The notes under the pieces were generated by a model. That model did not search any database. It was not told where the DNA came from and saw nothing but the letters and a program-made list of their open reading frames with translations. A program made the position numbers and the translations under genes. A stretch of DNA of 64,000 bases from Mycobacterium sp. URHB0044 (GTDB taxonomy: Bacteria; Actinomycetota; Actinomycetes; Mycobacteriales; Mycobacteriaceae): the NCBI RefSeq assembly GCF_000620625.1, contig NZ_JIAW01000020.1:62001-126000 (forward strand), read 5' to 3'. Positions 9,330 through 19,179 of the stretch are shown in pieces (within the stretch, counting starts at the first letter, position 1; the number at the start of each line of letters is the position of its first letter).

Positions 9330-10310
9330 TCAGCGTGCGACGAGGTTGCGCAACGCCTCGCCGCGGGCGAGCCTGCCGATGTTCGCGGCGATGTCGTCGA
9401 CCCGGCCGGTGAAGGTGTCCGAGGTGACTCCCGACGAGTGTGGCGTCATCAGAACGTTGGCCAGTTCGCTGAACGGCAGCGTGGCCGGGGCGCTCGTCTC
9501 CCCGGGGCCGGCCGGATACCGGTACCAGACGTCGATGGCGGCGGAACGGATGTCGCCGTTGCGCAGCGCATCGAACAGCGCACGTTCGTCGACCAGGGCT
9601 CCGCGCCCCACGTTGATCAGCACGCCGTCGGGACCGAGTGCCCGAAGCTGGTCGGCGCCGATCATGCCCTCGGTCTCTCGCGACAGCGGCGCGGACAGCA
9701 CCAGGACGTCCGACTCGTGTAGGAGCACGTCGAGCCTGGTGACGTCGCCGGCCCAAGAGAGACCGTGGGCAACGGCGTCCACCCGCCCCGATCCGGTGAC
9801 CGCGGCGCCGGCCGAACCGAACGCCCGGAACAACTCCCAGCTGCACTGGCCGATGTGGCCGAATCCGACGAAGCCGATTCGGGTGTCCCGCAGGGTCTTT
9901 GGCTGCTCGATGGCGTCGTCGTACACCGGCGTCGCCCACACCTCGCGGCGCAGTGATCGGTCCTGGGCCAGGAAGTTGCGCCGCAGCACGATCGCGGCCG
10001 CCAGCACGTACTCGGCGATCGACCGCTCGTGGTGAAAGGTGTTGGCCACCATCACGTCGGCGGGCAGCGCGTCGAAGTCGATGCGGTCGGTGCCTGCGCC
10101 TGCCACGTGGACGAGTCGCAGCTTCTCGGCGACGCCCGCCATGTCCGCGGTGAATCGACTGCCGACGTACACCTGGGCGTCGCGCAGCTCGTCGAGCACG
10201 GTCGACGGCTCCGCGCCGACGCACCACACGACGTCGGCTTCTGCGGGCAGGGCGACTTCGAACCGCGCGCGGTGCGGTACCACGTTGCGGTCGGCGACGA
10301 TGATCTTCAA
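9330..10310 (-). CDS. D-isomer-specific 2-hydroxyacid dehydrogenase
   Basis: About 326 residues. The NAD(P)-binding Rossmann motif IGFVGFGHIGQ is present, as are the family's catalytic blocks around INVGRGALVDE (Arg region) and the C-terminal MTPHSSG (catalytic His). The start is taken at TTG 10310, five bases after the stop of the upstream glucarate dehydratase; no ATG or GTG fits better. Its position as the last gene of the glucarate/transport operon suggests reduction of a sugar-acid-derived 2-oxo acid or oxidation of the hydroxyacid, but the substrate is not known. Confidence 0.85.
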   Translation of the reverse strand: MKIIVADRNVVPHRARFEVALPAEADVVWCVGAEPSTVLDELRDAQVYVGSRFTADMAGVAEKLRLVHVAGAGTDRIDFDALPADVMVANTFHHERSIAEYVLAAAIVLRRNFLAQDRSLRREVWATPVYDDAIEQPKTLRDTRIGFVGFGHIGQCSWELFRAFGSAGAAVTGSGRVDAVAHGLSWAGDVTRLDVLLHESDVLVLSAPLSRETEGMIGADQLRALGPDGVLINVGRGALVDERALFDALRNGDIRSAAIDVWYRYPAGPGETSAPATLPFSELANVLMTPHSSGVTSDTFTGRVDDIAANIGRLARGEALRNLVAR

Positions 10311-10315
10311 CTGCG

Positions 10316-11677
10316 TCAGTTCCGTTGCAGTGCTGGGCGTTTGCCGTCGAAGGTCCAGCCGGGGACCAGGTACTGCATGGCGACCGCGTCGTCGCGGACG
10401 CCGAGCCCCTCGGCGAGGTAGAGCTCGTGGGCGGCTGCGACCGCGTCCTCGTCGAGTTCCACGCCGAGGCCGGGCTCGTCGGGGACGTCGAGGTAACCGT
10501 CGACGATCTGGTACGGCCGCTTGGTGATGCGCTGACCGTCCTGCCAGATCCAGTGGGTGTCGATGGCGGTGATGGCACCGGGTGCGGCGGCGGCCACGTG
10601 GGTGAACATCGCCAGTGAGACGTCGAAGTGGTTGTTGGAGTGCGAACCCCAGGTGAGCCCCCACGCGTCGCACAGCTGGGCGACGCGCACGGATCCGCTC
10701 ATCGTCCAGAAGTGCGGGTCGGCGAGCGGGATGTCGACGGCGCCGGCGCGGATGGCGTGGCCGAGCTCGCGCCAGTCGGTGGCGATCATGTTCGTGGCGA
10801 TCGGCAACCCGGTGGCGCGCTTGAACTCCGCCATCACCTCGCGGCCGGAGAACCGGCCTTCCGGGCCGACGGGATCCTCCGCGTAGGCGAGTACGCCCGC
10901 CAGTTCGCGGCACGTCGTGATCGCGTCGGCGAGCAACCATCCGCCGTTGGGATCCAACGTGATTCGCGCGTCGGGGAAGCGGTCGGCCAGCGCGATGACG
11001 GCCTTGGCCTCGTCCGGGGCGGGAAGCACGCCGCCCTTGAGCTTGAAGTCGCGGAAGCCATAGCGTTCCCGCGCGGCCTCGGCCAGCCGGACGACGGCCT
11101 CCGGGGTCAACGCCTCCTCGTGCCGGATCCGCATCCAGTCGTCGGCGTCCGGCGCCTCGTCGGCCGCGGACCGGTAGGCCAGGTCGGTCTTGGTGCGGTC
11201 GCCGACGAAGAACAGGTAGCCGAGCGCCTGCACCCGGTCCCGTTGCCGTCCGTCGCCGAGCAGTGCCGCGACCGGCACGCCGAGGTGCTGACCGAGCAGG
11301 TCGAGAAGTGCGGACTCCACCGCGGTTACGGCGTGCACGGCGACGCGCAGGTCGAACGTCTGGGCGCCACGTCCGCCGGCGTCGCGGTCGGCGAATGCGC
11401 GTCGCATGTCGGCGAGCACGGCGTGGTAGGCCCCGATGCCGCGGCCTTCGACGATCCCGCGGGCGTCCTCGAGGGTGCGCTGGATGGGCGCGCCGCCCGG
11501 CACCTCACCGACACCGGTGTTGCCGTCGGAGTCCTTCAGTATCACCAGGTTTCGGGTGAAGAACGGCCCGTGCGCGCCGCTCAGGTTCAGCAGCATGTCG
11601 TCGTGTCCGGCGATGGGGACCACCCGCATCTCCGTGACGACAGGGACGCTACTCGCAAGGCTCCTCGCAAGACTCAT
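10316..11677 (-). CDS. gudD: D-glucarate dehydratase (enolase superfamily)
   Basis: Dehydrates D-glucarate (and often L-idarate) to 5-dehydro-4-deoxy-D-glucarate. 453 residues, close to the usual 446. Visible active-site elements: the KxK motif in FKLKGG, metal ligands in LDPNGG, YAEDPVG and the region around IATNM, and the general base His in SHSNNHFD. ATG start at 11677. It lies 91 bases downstream of the IclR gene in the same direction and is followed by the 2-hydroxyacid dehydrogenase. A more distant paralogue is at 21137-22405. Confidence 0.92.
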   Translation of the reverse strand: MSLARSLASSVPVVTEMRVVPIAGHDDMLLNLSGAHGPFFTRNLVILKDSDGNTGVGEVPGGAPIQRTLEDARGIVEGRGIGAYHAVLADMRRAFADRDAGGRGAQTFDLRVAVHAVTAVESALLDLLGQHLGVPVAALLGDGRQRDRVQALGYLFFVGDRTKTDLAYRSAADEAPDADDWMRIRHEEALTPEAVVRLAEAARERYGFRDFKLKGGVLPAPDEAKAVIALADRFPDARITLDPNGGWLLADAITTCRELAGVLAYAEDPVGPEGRFSGREVMAEFKRATGLPIATNMIATDWRELGHAIRAGAVDIPLADPHFWTMSGSVRVAQLCDAWGLTWGSHSNNHFDVSLAMFTHVAAAAPGAITAIDTHWIWQDGQRITKRPYQIVDGYLDVPDEPGLGVELDEDAVAAAHELYLAEGLGVRDDAVAMQYLVPGWTFDGKRPALQRN

Positions 11678-11768
11678 GGAATCAGCCTACGAACGCTCGC
11701 TGATGCGGTCCAACACTGAAATCGCATGGATTGATCCACCGAACGCATCGGCGAGCTGGCCCCGGGCG

Positions 11769-12578
11769 TCACTGGGCGAACCACTTGTCGCCGTTCGCGA
11801 GGGGCCGCAACACCCTGCTCACCTTGTCGCCCACACTGCTCAGGGCCTCCACGACCTCGCGTTCGCGCTCGGGAGTCAACCTCGCGATCGGAATGGATGC
11901 GCTGATCGCGTCCTGTGCGGGGCGGGCGTACCGCAGCGCGACGGCGAAACACCGCAGCCCGGCGGTGTTCTCCTCGTCGTCGGTCGCGTAGCCGCGGATG
12001 CGGACGGTTTCGAGTGCCTCCTCCAACGCGGCCCGGTCGGTGAGGGTGTGCGGGGTGAGCGCGGTCAGCTCCTCGGGAATGTGGTCATCGCGATCGGCGC
12101 CGAATCGCTCGGCCAGCAGCGCCTTGCCCAGTGCAGTGGTGTAGGCGGGAAGGCGCCGTCCCACCCGGCTGGTGATGCGTTGATACTGCCGCGACTCCCT
12201 GGTGGCGAGGTAGACCACGTCGGGCCCGTCGAGCCTGCCGACGTGGAAGGTCTCGTCGAGCTGTTGCCGCAGATCCTCGAGGAACGGCGTGATCATCGGG
12301 AGGTACGGGTCGCTGTCGAGGTAGCTCGTTCCGACCAGCAGCGCGCGAATGCCGATGCCGTACAGCGTCCCGGAGTCATCGGCGCGGACCCAGCCCTGCG
12401 CCATCAGCGTCCGCAACAGGGCGTGCGCACTGCTGCGCGGCATGTCGAGCGCCTCGCTGATCTCACGGATGCGCGCGGGCCGGTCCTGCCGACCGGCGAG
12501 GTACTCGAGCAGCGCGACGGTGCGAACGGCCGACTTCACCTTGCGCACGGCGACATCCGACGACGGTTCGGGCGTCAC
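11769..12578 (-). CDS. IclR-family transcriptional regulator
   Basis: 269 residues. An N-terminal winged helix-turn-helix (VRTVALLEYLAG...IREISEALDMPRSSAHALLRTLMAQGW) is followed by the IclR effector domain (YTTALGKALLAE, GYATDDEEN, SASIPIARL). The GTG start at 12578 overlaps the stop of the TauE gene as GTGA. It sits between the transporter genes and gudD, so it probably controls this operon in response to glucarate or a breakdown product. This is inferred from position. Confidence 0.93.
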   Translation of the reverse strand: MTPEPSSDVAVRKVKSAVRTVALLEYLAGRQDRPARIREISEALDMPRSSAHALLRTLMAQGWVRADDSGTLYGIGIRALLVGTSYLDSDPYLPMITPFLEDLRQQLDETFHVGRLDGPDVVYLATRESRQYQRITSRVGRRLPAYTTALGKALLAERFGADRDDHIPEELTALTPHTLTDRAALEEALETVRIRGYATDDEENTAGLRCFAVALRYARPAQDAISASIPIARLTPEREREVVEALSSVGDKVSRVLRPLANGDKWFAQ

Positions 12579-13297
12579 AGCAGCCCCGCCTGCTGGGCGA
12601 CGAGCACGGCAGCGCCCGCGGCGGAGACGCCGATCGCGGTCCACCGCTGACGCTGCGGGTTGAGTAGTCGATTGGCGAAGCGCGACAACGCATATCCGGC
12701 GATCGCCGCGGGCACCAGAACGGCGAACGCGCGCAGGGTGTGCGTGTCGACCTCACCGGTCAACGTCAGCATGCCGAGCGACATCAACGATCCGATCAGG
12801 AAGAAGCCACTCATCGTGCCACGCAGTTGCGCACCGCTGTTGCGCTGCCACACCAGGGCCATCGGCGGCCCACCGATGGAGGTCGCCGTGCCGAGGACCC
12901 CGGAGGTGGCTCCGGCCAGCACGAGGTTGCGTCGATGCGGCACGGGAATCCAGCCGAAGCTCGTCACCGCCACACCGACCAGCACCACTGCGGCGATCAG
13001 GATCGCCAGTGCGCGTTCGGGTATCGCCGTCAACAGCAGGGCACCCGCAATGGTGCCCGGCACCCGTCCGATCAGCGCCCAACCGGTGCCGGACACGTCG
13101 ATCGCAGTCCGCTCGCGAATCACCACCAGCAGGGTGAGCAGGGCGGCCAGCATGATCAGCGTGCCCGGGATGAGCGCCGGGTCGACGACTGCGACGACGG
13201 GTGCCGCGAGCATGCCCATGCCGAAGCCGATCGACGCCTGCAGGCACGACGCGAACAGGATCGCCACCGCGATGATCGAGTAGTCGAGGACGCTCAC
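12575..13297 (-). CDS. TauE/SafE-family membrane permease
   Basis: About 240 residues and seven or eight hydrophobic segments. It has the paired N- and C-terminal repeats of the sulfite exporter TauE/SafE family (ASIGFGMGML; TSIGGPPMALVWQ). Members move organic or inorganic anions. The GTG at 13297 overlaps the stop of the ATPase gene as GTGA. The position in a sugar-acid operon suggests anion uptake or efflux, but the substrate is not known. Confidence 0.88.
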   Translation of the reverse strand: MSVLDYSIIAVAILFASCLQASIGFGMGMLAAPVVAVVDPALIPGTLIMLAALLTLLVVIRERTAIDVSGTGWALIGRVPGTIAGALLLTAIPERALAILIAAVVLVGVAVTSFGWIPVPHRRNLVLAGATSGVLGTATSIGGPPMALVWQRNSGAQLRGTMSGFFLIGSLMSLGMLTLTGEVDTHTLRAFAVLVPAAIAGYALSRFANRLLNPQRQRWTAIGVSAAGAAVLVAQQAGLL

Positions 13298-14316
13298 GCG
13301 CTGTGGGACAACGCGGATTGCTCGTCGAGCAACGGATGGTGGCACTCCGCGCTGTGGCCCGCGACCTGCAGGTCGAGCGCGACGGGCGGCCGCTCCTTGG
13401 CGCAGACGTCGGTGGCCCGGTGGCACCTGGTCCGGAACCGGCAACCCGATGGCGGGTCCAGCGGCGAGGGCACCTCGCCCTTGAGCAGGATCCGCTCGCC
13501 GCGCTGCGCCGCGTCCAGCTTGGGCGCCGCCGACATCAGCGCCGCGGTATACGGATGGTTGGGCCGGTCGAAAACCGCTTCGGTGGGCCCGTTTTCGATG
13601 ATGCGACCCAGGTACATCACGGCGACCCGGTCCGCGACGTGGTGCACCACCGACAGGTCGTGGGAGATGAACACGTACGAGATCTGCAGCTGCTTCTGCA
13701 GGTCGTTGAGCAGGTTGAGCACCTGCGCCTGCACTGAGAGGTCCAGGGCCGAGACGGGCTCGTCGCAGATGATGACGTCGGGGTCGAGCGCGAGCGCCCT
13801 GGCGATGCCGATGCGTTGCCGTTGGCCGCCGGAGAACTCCTGCGGGTACTTGTCTATCGCCTTCGCGCCGAGACCGACGAGGTCCAGCAGCCCCCGCACC
13901 CGCATGTCGCGGTCGCGCTTCGACGGGTGCAGCGTCTTGTGGGTGCGCCACGGCTCGGCGATGATGTCGCCCGCCGTCATCCGGGAGTTCAGCGAGGCGT
14001 AGGGGTCTTGAAAAACCATCTGGACGCGGCGCCGGAACTTGAGCAGGTCCTTGCCGCGCAGGCTGAACGGATCGGTGCCGTCGAAGCGGATCGTGCCGGA
14101 GTCGGGGCGTTCGAGCATCAGCAGCGTGCGGGCCAACGTCGACTTGCCGCAGCCGGATTCACCGACCAGGCCGAGGGTCTCACCGCGGCCCAACTCGAGG
14201 TTGATGCCGTCGAGGGCGCACAACTTGGCCTTGCCACCACGCCCGCCGGGCACCCGGAAGGACTTGCGCAGGTCGCGGACGGTGAGCAGTGGTTCATCCG
14301 TTTTCTGATTAGACAT
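13294..14316 (-). CDS. Peptide-type ABC transporter ATP-binding protein (OppF/DppF type)
   Basis: 340 residues. Walker A GESGCGKST, Q-loop VFQDPYASLN, signature FSGGQRQRIGIARAL and Walker B VIICDEPVSALD are complete, with the C-terminal oligopeptide-transporter extension containing the cysteines CRFRTRCHRATDVC typical of iron-sulfur-bearing OppF/DppF proteins. The ATG at 14316 overlaps the end of the partner ATPase gene by eight bases. Confidence 0.95.
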   Translation of the reverse strand: MSNQKTDEPLLTVRDLRKSFRVPGGRGGKAKLCALDGINLELGRGETLGLVGESGCGKSTLARTLLMLERPDSGTIRFDGTDPFSLRGKDLLKFRRRVQMVFQDPYASLNSRMTAGDIIAEPWRTHKTLHPSKRDRDMRVRGLLDLVGLGAKAIDKYPQEFSGGQRQRIGIARALALDPDVIICDEPVSALDLSVQAQVLNLLNDLQKQLQISYVFISHDLSVVHHVADRVAVMYLGRIIENGPTEAVFDRPNHPYTAALMSAAPKLDAAQRGERILLKGEVPSPLDPPSGCRFRTRCHRATDVCAKERPPVALDLQVAGHSAECHHPLLDEQSALSHSA

Positions 14317-15331
14317 TGGGAACCTCTTCGGGGAAGTGGCACGCGGACTTGCGTGCGGCGCCGACGGTTTGGAGGGCCGGACGGGTGGTGCGGCAGAGCT
14401 CGCGGGCCAGCGGGCAGCGTGCCTGGTACACACAGCCCTCGGGAATCGACTGCAGGTCCGGTGGCGAACCGCCGATCGACTTGAGTTCGGCGCCGCGTTC
14501 GGCGTTCACCGGCACCGAGTTCAGCAGGCCCTTGGAGTAGGGGTGTTTCGGGTCGGCGAAAACCTCTGCTACCGAACCGGTTTCGACGATGTTGCCCGCG
14601 TACATCACCGCAACGCGGTCGGCTTCCTCGGCGACGAGCGCCAGGTCGTGGGTGATAAGTACGAGCGCCATCTGGTATTCGGCACGGAGGTCCCGCAGCA
14701 GCGCCATGATCTGCGCCTGCACGGTCACGTCCAGCGCGGTGGTGGGCTCGTCGGCGATCAGCACCCGCGGATTCAGCGCGACGGCCATCGCGATGAGCAG
14801 TCGCTGGCGCATGCCTCCGGAGAACTGGTGCGGGTAGGAGTTCATCCGCGACTCCGGCTGCGGAATCCCCACCCGCGTCATCAGTTCGACGGCCTTGCGC
14901 TTGGCGTCCTTGGCCTTCATGCCGTGGTGGATGCGGAACGGCTCGGCGAGCTGAGTGCCGACGGTGTACAGCGGGTTCAGCGCGGTGAGCGCGTCCTGGA
15001 AGACGATCGCCAGCTCGGTACCCGCCAGCTTGCGCCGCGTCTTGCGGTCCACGGAGAGGATGTCCTTGTCGGCCAGCATCGCCGTCCCGGCGACGACGTC
15101 GGCGACCGGCTCCAGCAGCCCCACCAACGCCGTTGCGGTCATCGACTTGCCACAGCCGGACTCGCCGAGCAGGGCCAGCGTCTGGCCGCGGTGTGCGGCG
15201 AAGGACACCTTGTCGACGGCGCGCACGGTGCCGTTGATGGTGCGGATGTCGACGGTGAGGTCCTCGACCCGCAATGCCGGGTCGGCGTCCAAGCGTTCGT
15301 CGGGCGCGTGCTCTGCGACGGAGGCGGTCAT
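14309..15331 (-). CDS. Peptide-type ABC transporter ATP-binding protein (OppD/DppD type)
   Basis: 340 residues. Walker A GESGCGKSM, Q-loop VFQDALTALNP, signature FSGGMRQRLLIAMAL-like block and Walker B VLIADEPTTALD are present, followed by the C-terminal Cys motif (CVYQARCPLARELC). The ATG at 15331 forms an ATGA overlap with the preceding permease gene. It pairs with the OppF-type ATPase to drive the two permeases. Confidence 0.95.
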   Translation of the reverse strand: MTASVAEHAPDERLDADPALRVEDLTVDIRTINGTVRAVDKVSFAAHRGQTLALLGESGCGKSMTATALVGLLEPVADVVAGTAMLADKDILSVDRKTRRKLAGTELAIVFQDALTALNPLYTVGTQLAEPFRIHHGMKAKDAKRKAVELMTRVGIPQPESRMNSYPHQFSGGMRQRLLIAMAVALNPRVLIADEPTTALDVTVQAQIMALLRDLRAEYQMALVLITHDLALVAEEADRVAVMYAGNIVETGSVAEVFADPKHPYSKGLLNSVPVNAERGAELKSIGGSPPDLQSIPEGCVYQARCPLARELCRTTRPALQTVGAARKSACHFPEEVPNV

Positions 15332-16320
15332 GAGAGGGCCTTTCCGGTCTTGGTGAAGCGGGACAGGCGCTTCTGGGGAACCGTCAATCGCCAGCGCTGT
15401 CCCGGGTCGGTGGCGATGCGGGCCCAGGCGGCGAGGATCGTCGCCGACACCGTCGTGATGACGATGGCCAGGCCGGGGAAGAACGACAGCCACCACGCGG
15501 TGTGCAGGTAGGTACGGCCCTGCGAGACCATCAGGCCCCAGCTGACGTCGGGTGGCTGGATGCCGATGCCGAGAAAGCTCAGCGAGCTCTCCGCCAGCAT
15601 CACGTAGCAGAAGTCCAGCGTGGCGACGGTCAGCAGCGTGGGCAGCACGATCGGCAGGACGTGGCGGGTGATGATCGATCGCCCGCTGGCACCGAATGTT
15701 CGTGCAGCGTCGACGAATACCCGGCTGGCCAGCTCGGCCGACTCGGCGCGGGCGGTGCGCAGGTACACCGGAATGCGGGTGATGGCGAGCACCACGACGA
15801 TGTTGGCCGCGCTCGGCGAGAAGACGTACAGCACGACGACGGCCAGCAGCAGCGACGGGAAGCTCATGATCACGTCGGCCACGCGCATGGCGACGGTCTC
15901 GCGCCAGCCGCGGAAGAAGCCGGCCCACATGCCGATCACCGAGCCCACGACGGCCGAGATCACCACCGCCGGGATGGCCACCGAAAGCGTTGTGCGGCAG
16001 GCAACGATGAGGCGGGCCAGCATGCTGCGGCCCAGCGGGTCGGTGCCCAACACGTTGGCCCAGCCGTGCGCCAGCGTGAACGGCGCCTGGTTGGAGTTGT
16101 CCAGGTCGATGTGCGTGGCGAGGTTGCCGACCAGCATCGGGCCGAAGATGGCGGTGAGGAACACCAGTCCGAGGACCACCGCTGCCGCGGCGGCGACGCG
16201 GTCGTTCGCCAACAGCCGGAACCACACCGAGCGGCCCGACTTGCGGGCATCCCCTGCGTCCGGCTCGCCGACGATGGCGGTGGTCGGCTTGACGGGCACC
16301 AGATCGAGTTGCGTGCTCAT
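15328..16320 (-). CDS. Peptide-type ABC transporter permease (DppC/OppC type)
   Basis: About 330 residues. An N-terminal cytoplasmic tail is followed by an OppC-type membrane segment and the BPD permease domain with five further segments. The EAA loop region is visible around DAARTFGASGRSIITRHVLP. The LGTDPLGRSMLARLI block is typical of DppC proteins. ATG start at 16320 with GGAG upstream. Lies 22 bases after the DppB-type permease. Confidence 0.94.
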   Translation of the reverse strand: MSTQLDLVPVKPTTAIVGEPDAGDARKSGRSVWFRLLANDRVAAAAAVVLGLVFLTAIFGPMLVGNLATHIDLDNSNQAPFTLAHGWANVLGTDPLGRSMLARLIVACRTTLSVAIPAVVISAVVGSVIGMWAGFFRGWRETVAMRVADVIMSFPSLLLAVVVLYVFSPSAANIVVVLAITRIPVYLRTARAESAELASRVFVDAARTFGASGRSIITRHVLPIVLPTLLTVATLDFCYVMLAESSLSFLGIGIQPPDVSWGLMVSQGRTYLHTAWWLSFFPGLAIVITTVSATILAAWARIATDPGQRWRLTVPQKRLSRFTKTGKALS

Positions 16321-16342
16321 TCGCGTTGTTCTCCAGTCCTTC

Positions 16343-17269
16343 TCAGACCTTGGCCGGTTCCCGCACGCGAGCGTCGAGCAGCGCGTAACAGGCGTCAATG
16401 GCGATGTTCAGTAGGAAGATGCTGACCGCGGTGAGCAGCACGGCGGCCTGCAGCACGGCGAAGTCGCGTTGCAGGATGGCGTCGATCATCAGCTTGCCGA
16501 TGCCGGGCCAGCCGAAGATGGCCTCGACCACCACCGCGCCGTTGATCAGGCCGACGGCCAGGTCGCCTGCAACGGTGAGGGCGGGTGCGGCGGCGTTGCG
16601 CAGGGCGTGGTGGGACACCACGCGGAAGTCGCTGGCGCCCTTGCTGCGTGCCAGTCGCACATAGGGTGCCGACAGCGCGGAGACCATGGCGCCGCGCACC
16701 ACCTGGGTGAGCACGCCGAGCGGGCGGATCATCAAGGTGGCGATGGGCAGGATCCAGGACAGTGCGCCGTCGGTACCGGACGTCGGCAGGACACCGAGCA
16801 GAACGGCGAACAGCCACACGCCGGTGATGGCGAACCAGAAGTCGGGGATGCTGGCGGCGGTCATGGACAGGAGGCTGGAGAACCGGTCGGCCAGCGAGTT
16901 GGGCCGGTATGCGGCCCAGCATCCGATGATCACGGCCCCGACGATCGCCAGCAGCATCGTGGTGACGGCGAGCTGCAGCGTGGCGGGGAAGGCCCGGAAG
17001 GCCATCTCCGACGCCGACTCCCCGGTACGCATCGACGTGCCGAAGTCGAAGTGCAACACACCCTTGAAGTAGTCGATCAGCTGGCTGAGGATCGGCTGGT
17101 CGAAGCCGTTCTTCTCCGCGAACGCCGCACGCTGGTCCGGGGTGGCGGACTCGGGCAGATAAAGGTTGGACGGGTCGCCGGTGAGGCGGGCCAGTAGGAA
17201 GACACCCAGCAGCACGATGATCAAAGGCAGTGCGCTGGTGTACATCCGGCGGCGAACGAAGGAAAACAT
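16343..17269 (-). CDS. Peptide-type ABC transporter permease (DppB/OppB type)
   Basis: 308 residues, six predicted membrane segments. The N-terminus (MFSFVRRRMYTSALPLIIVL), FDFGTSMRTG block and EAA loop (YVRLARSKGASDFRVVSHHALRN region) match DppB/OppB permeases. It follows the solute-binding protein gene by 20 bases and precedes the DppC-type permease in one operon. Confidence 0.94.
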   Translation of the reverse strand: MFSFVRRRMYTSALPLIIVLLGVFLLARLTGDPSNLYLPESATPDQRAAFAEKNGFDQPILSQLIDYFKGVLHFDFGTSMRTGESASEMAFRAFPATLQLAVTTMLLAIVGAVIIGCWAAYRPNSLADRFSSLLSMTAASIPDFWFAITGVWLFAVLLGVLPTSGTDGALSWILPIATLMIRPLGVLTQVVRGAMVSALSAPYVRLARSKGASDFRVVSHHALRNAAAPALTVAGDLAVGLINGAVVVEAIFGWPGIGKLMIDAILQRDFAVLQAAVLLTAVSIFLLNIAIDACYALLDARVREPAKV

Positions 17270-17289
17270 GGGTTACAGCCTCCCGCTTC

Positions 17290-18870
17290 TTACTGCTGGT
17301 CGGTGCGGTCGGTGGACGCGAACTTCATGTCGGCGAGACGCATCTCGTCGCCGGTCGCGGAATTCGGTTGATAGTCGACCCGTGGCGACACGGCGAGCAC
17401 ACCGTTCATGTGCGCGATGTACGCGAACTGGGCGACCTCGTTGGGTTCCTCAGCGAACAGCTTGGCGTAGGCGTCCTGCCGCTGTTCACCGGTGAGTTCC
17501 CCCGCCGCATCGATCTTGCGGTCGAAAGCGGGTGTGCCGTAGCCGTTTTGCGCGCCATCCGTGCGCATGTACTGGTCGACGCTGAATGCCGCGTCACCGG
17601 CCTGGTTGCCGTGCATGATCAACGCCACGAATGGTCCGCTGTTGTCCGGGAACGGTCGTAGCTGGTACTGCAACTGACCTGCCGTGTCCATCATTTCGAT
17701 CTTGACGTTGAGGCCGGCCTGGCTCAGCTCGTTCTGGATGACCTCCACCGTCTCCGTGATCTTCGGGAACTGCGCGGTGCGCCCGATCAACCGGATCTGC
17801 TTGTCGACGGGTACGCCGTCGGCCCGTGCCTCGTCGACGAGTTGCTTGGCCTTCTCGGGATCGTGCGGCCACAGTTGCAGATCGGGGTTGAAGCCGACGA
17901 CCCCTTCGGGAATGAGCTGCGCGGCCGGCTCACCCATCCCCCGGAACAGCGCCTTGACGATGCCGGTTCGGTTCACCGCGTAGTTGATGGCCTGGCGGAC
18001 ACGGATGTCATTGAGCGGCGCTTCGGTGCCGGTGATGCGCAGGGCGGTGGTTTCGTTGTTCGGGAACGCCACGCCGAGATCGCCTGCACCGTCCTCAGGA
18101 CCGAGCAGGGTGCCGATGTCGGCCTCGTCGTTCACGACCATCGCGGCGCGGACGCTTCCCTCGCTGCGCCATTGGTATTCGGCGTTCGCGAAGGCGGGCT
18201 TCTTGCCCCAGTAGGTGTCGTTGCGCACGAGGCGCAGCTTCTGTCCGTACTCCCAGTCGTCGATCGCGTAGGGGCCGGTGCCGATGGGCTCGCGCACCTT
18301 CGCCGTGGTGCTCGTCGACTTGGGCACGATCTCGACGAACGAAATTCGCAGCGGCAGAATTGGATCGGGCTTCTCGGTGCCGACCGTCACCGTGGTGTCG
18401 TTGGGCGCGGCCACGGCGAGCTTCTCGTCGCCGAACACGTATCCGTCGACGTTGCATTGCAAGTCGGAGTTCACCGCGCGGTCGATGGAGAATGCGGCGT
18501 CGGCGGCGGTGAAGGGTGATCCGTCGGAGAAGGTGACGCCCTTGCGGACGTCGAAGGTCCATTCGGTCGGCGAGGTCTGACGCCACCCGGTCGACAAGAG
18601 CGGTTGCAGGTCGCCCGTGTTCGGGTCGCGCTCGACGAGCGGCTCGGTGATGTTGGAGCGGACCACGACGCCGGTCGACGTCAGCGAGCTCTCGCAGGGT
18701 TCGAGCGTCGGCGGTTCCTCTTGCAGCACGATGCGCAGGGTGTTGACGTCGTAGCCGCCGTGGCCGGTGTTGGCGACCGTGCAGCCGCTGGCGATGAGAC
18801 AGGCACCGGTCAGCGCTAGGGCGGCGGTCCCTGCCCGGCGGAGCCGCGGTGCGGACGCTGTCGGGGCCAT
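17290..18870 (-). CDS. Extracellular solute-binding lipoprotein, peptide/nickel type (SBP family 5)
   Basis: 526 residues. A signal peptide ends in a lipobox ASGC (about residues 27-30), so the mature protein is a membrane-anchored lipoprotein. The family 5 features EEPPTLEPCESS, ITEPLVERDPNTGDLQPLLSTGW and GVTFSDGSPFTAADAAFSIDR are clear. The ATG at 18870 has an excellent GGGAGGA site. It is the first gene of an operon that continues through two permeases, two ATPases, TauE, IclR, gudD and a dehydrogenase. The ligand may be a sugar acid or an oligopeptide; gene context favours the former, the family the latter. Confidence 0.93.
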   Translation of the reverse strand: MAPTASAPRLRRAGTAALALTGACLIASGCTVANTGHGGYDVNTLRIVLQEEPPTLEPCESSLTSTGVVVRSNITEPLVERDPNTGDLQPLLSTGWRQTSPTEWTFDVRKGVTFSDGSPFTAADAAFSIDRAVNSDLQCNVDGYVFGDEKLAVAAPNDTTVTVGTEKPDPILPLRISFVEIVPKSTSTTAKVREPIGTGPYAIDDWEYGQKLRLVRNDTYWGKKPAFANAEYQWRSEGSVRAAMVVNDEADIGTLLGPEDGAGDLGVAFPNNETTALRITGTEAPLNDIRVRQAINYAVNRTGIVKALFRGMGEPAAQLIPEGVVGFNPDLQLWPHDPEKAKQLVDEARADGVPVDKQIRLIGRTAQFPKITETVEVIQNELSQAGLNVKIEMMDTAGQLQYQLRPFPDNSGPFVALIMHGNQAGDAAFSVDQYMRTDGAQNGYGTPAFDRKIDAAGELTGEQRQDAYAKLFAEEPNEVAQFAYIAHMNGVLAVSPRVDYQPNSATGDEMRLADMKFASTDRTDQQ

Positions 18871-19179
18871 GTAATTCCTCCCGGTCGGATGAGCTGTGAC
18901 GTCTACGTATGTGGATGAATCCTGTGACGGTAGACACAAGGTAGGAGTGCGGTTCGAGACCCGTCAACCCGGCCTGAACGGCCCGATTGAGGCTCAGGTT
19001 AGGGCGCACTGACCTCCCCGAACCGGCTTCAGAACCGCGCTGAGCTGGGCATTCGACCCCGCCATGCGGCCGCCGATACCTTGCCGACGCCCGCAATCCG
19101 TCGCCCATGCAAGTTGGGCATAAGCCGATGCTAATTCCGGCTTGGACGGGTATCCGCAGGTCGCCGTACCGTGGTCGAC
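18871..19179. promoter_or_regulatory. Divergent control region of the two dehydrogenase/transport units
   Basis: About 309 bases between the leftward transport-gudD operon and the rightward dehydrogenase gene. It holds a spaced inverted repeat GTCTAC (18901-18906)/GTAGAC (18930-18935) close to the transport operon start, and a symmetrical ATGC-N7-GCAT (19107-19121), which has the T-N11-A form of LysR-type boxes, about 60 bases before the dehydrogenase start. Which regulator binds which site is inferred only from the local IclR and LysR genes. Confidence 0.45.
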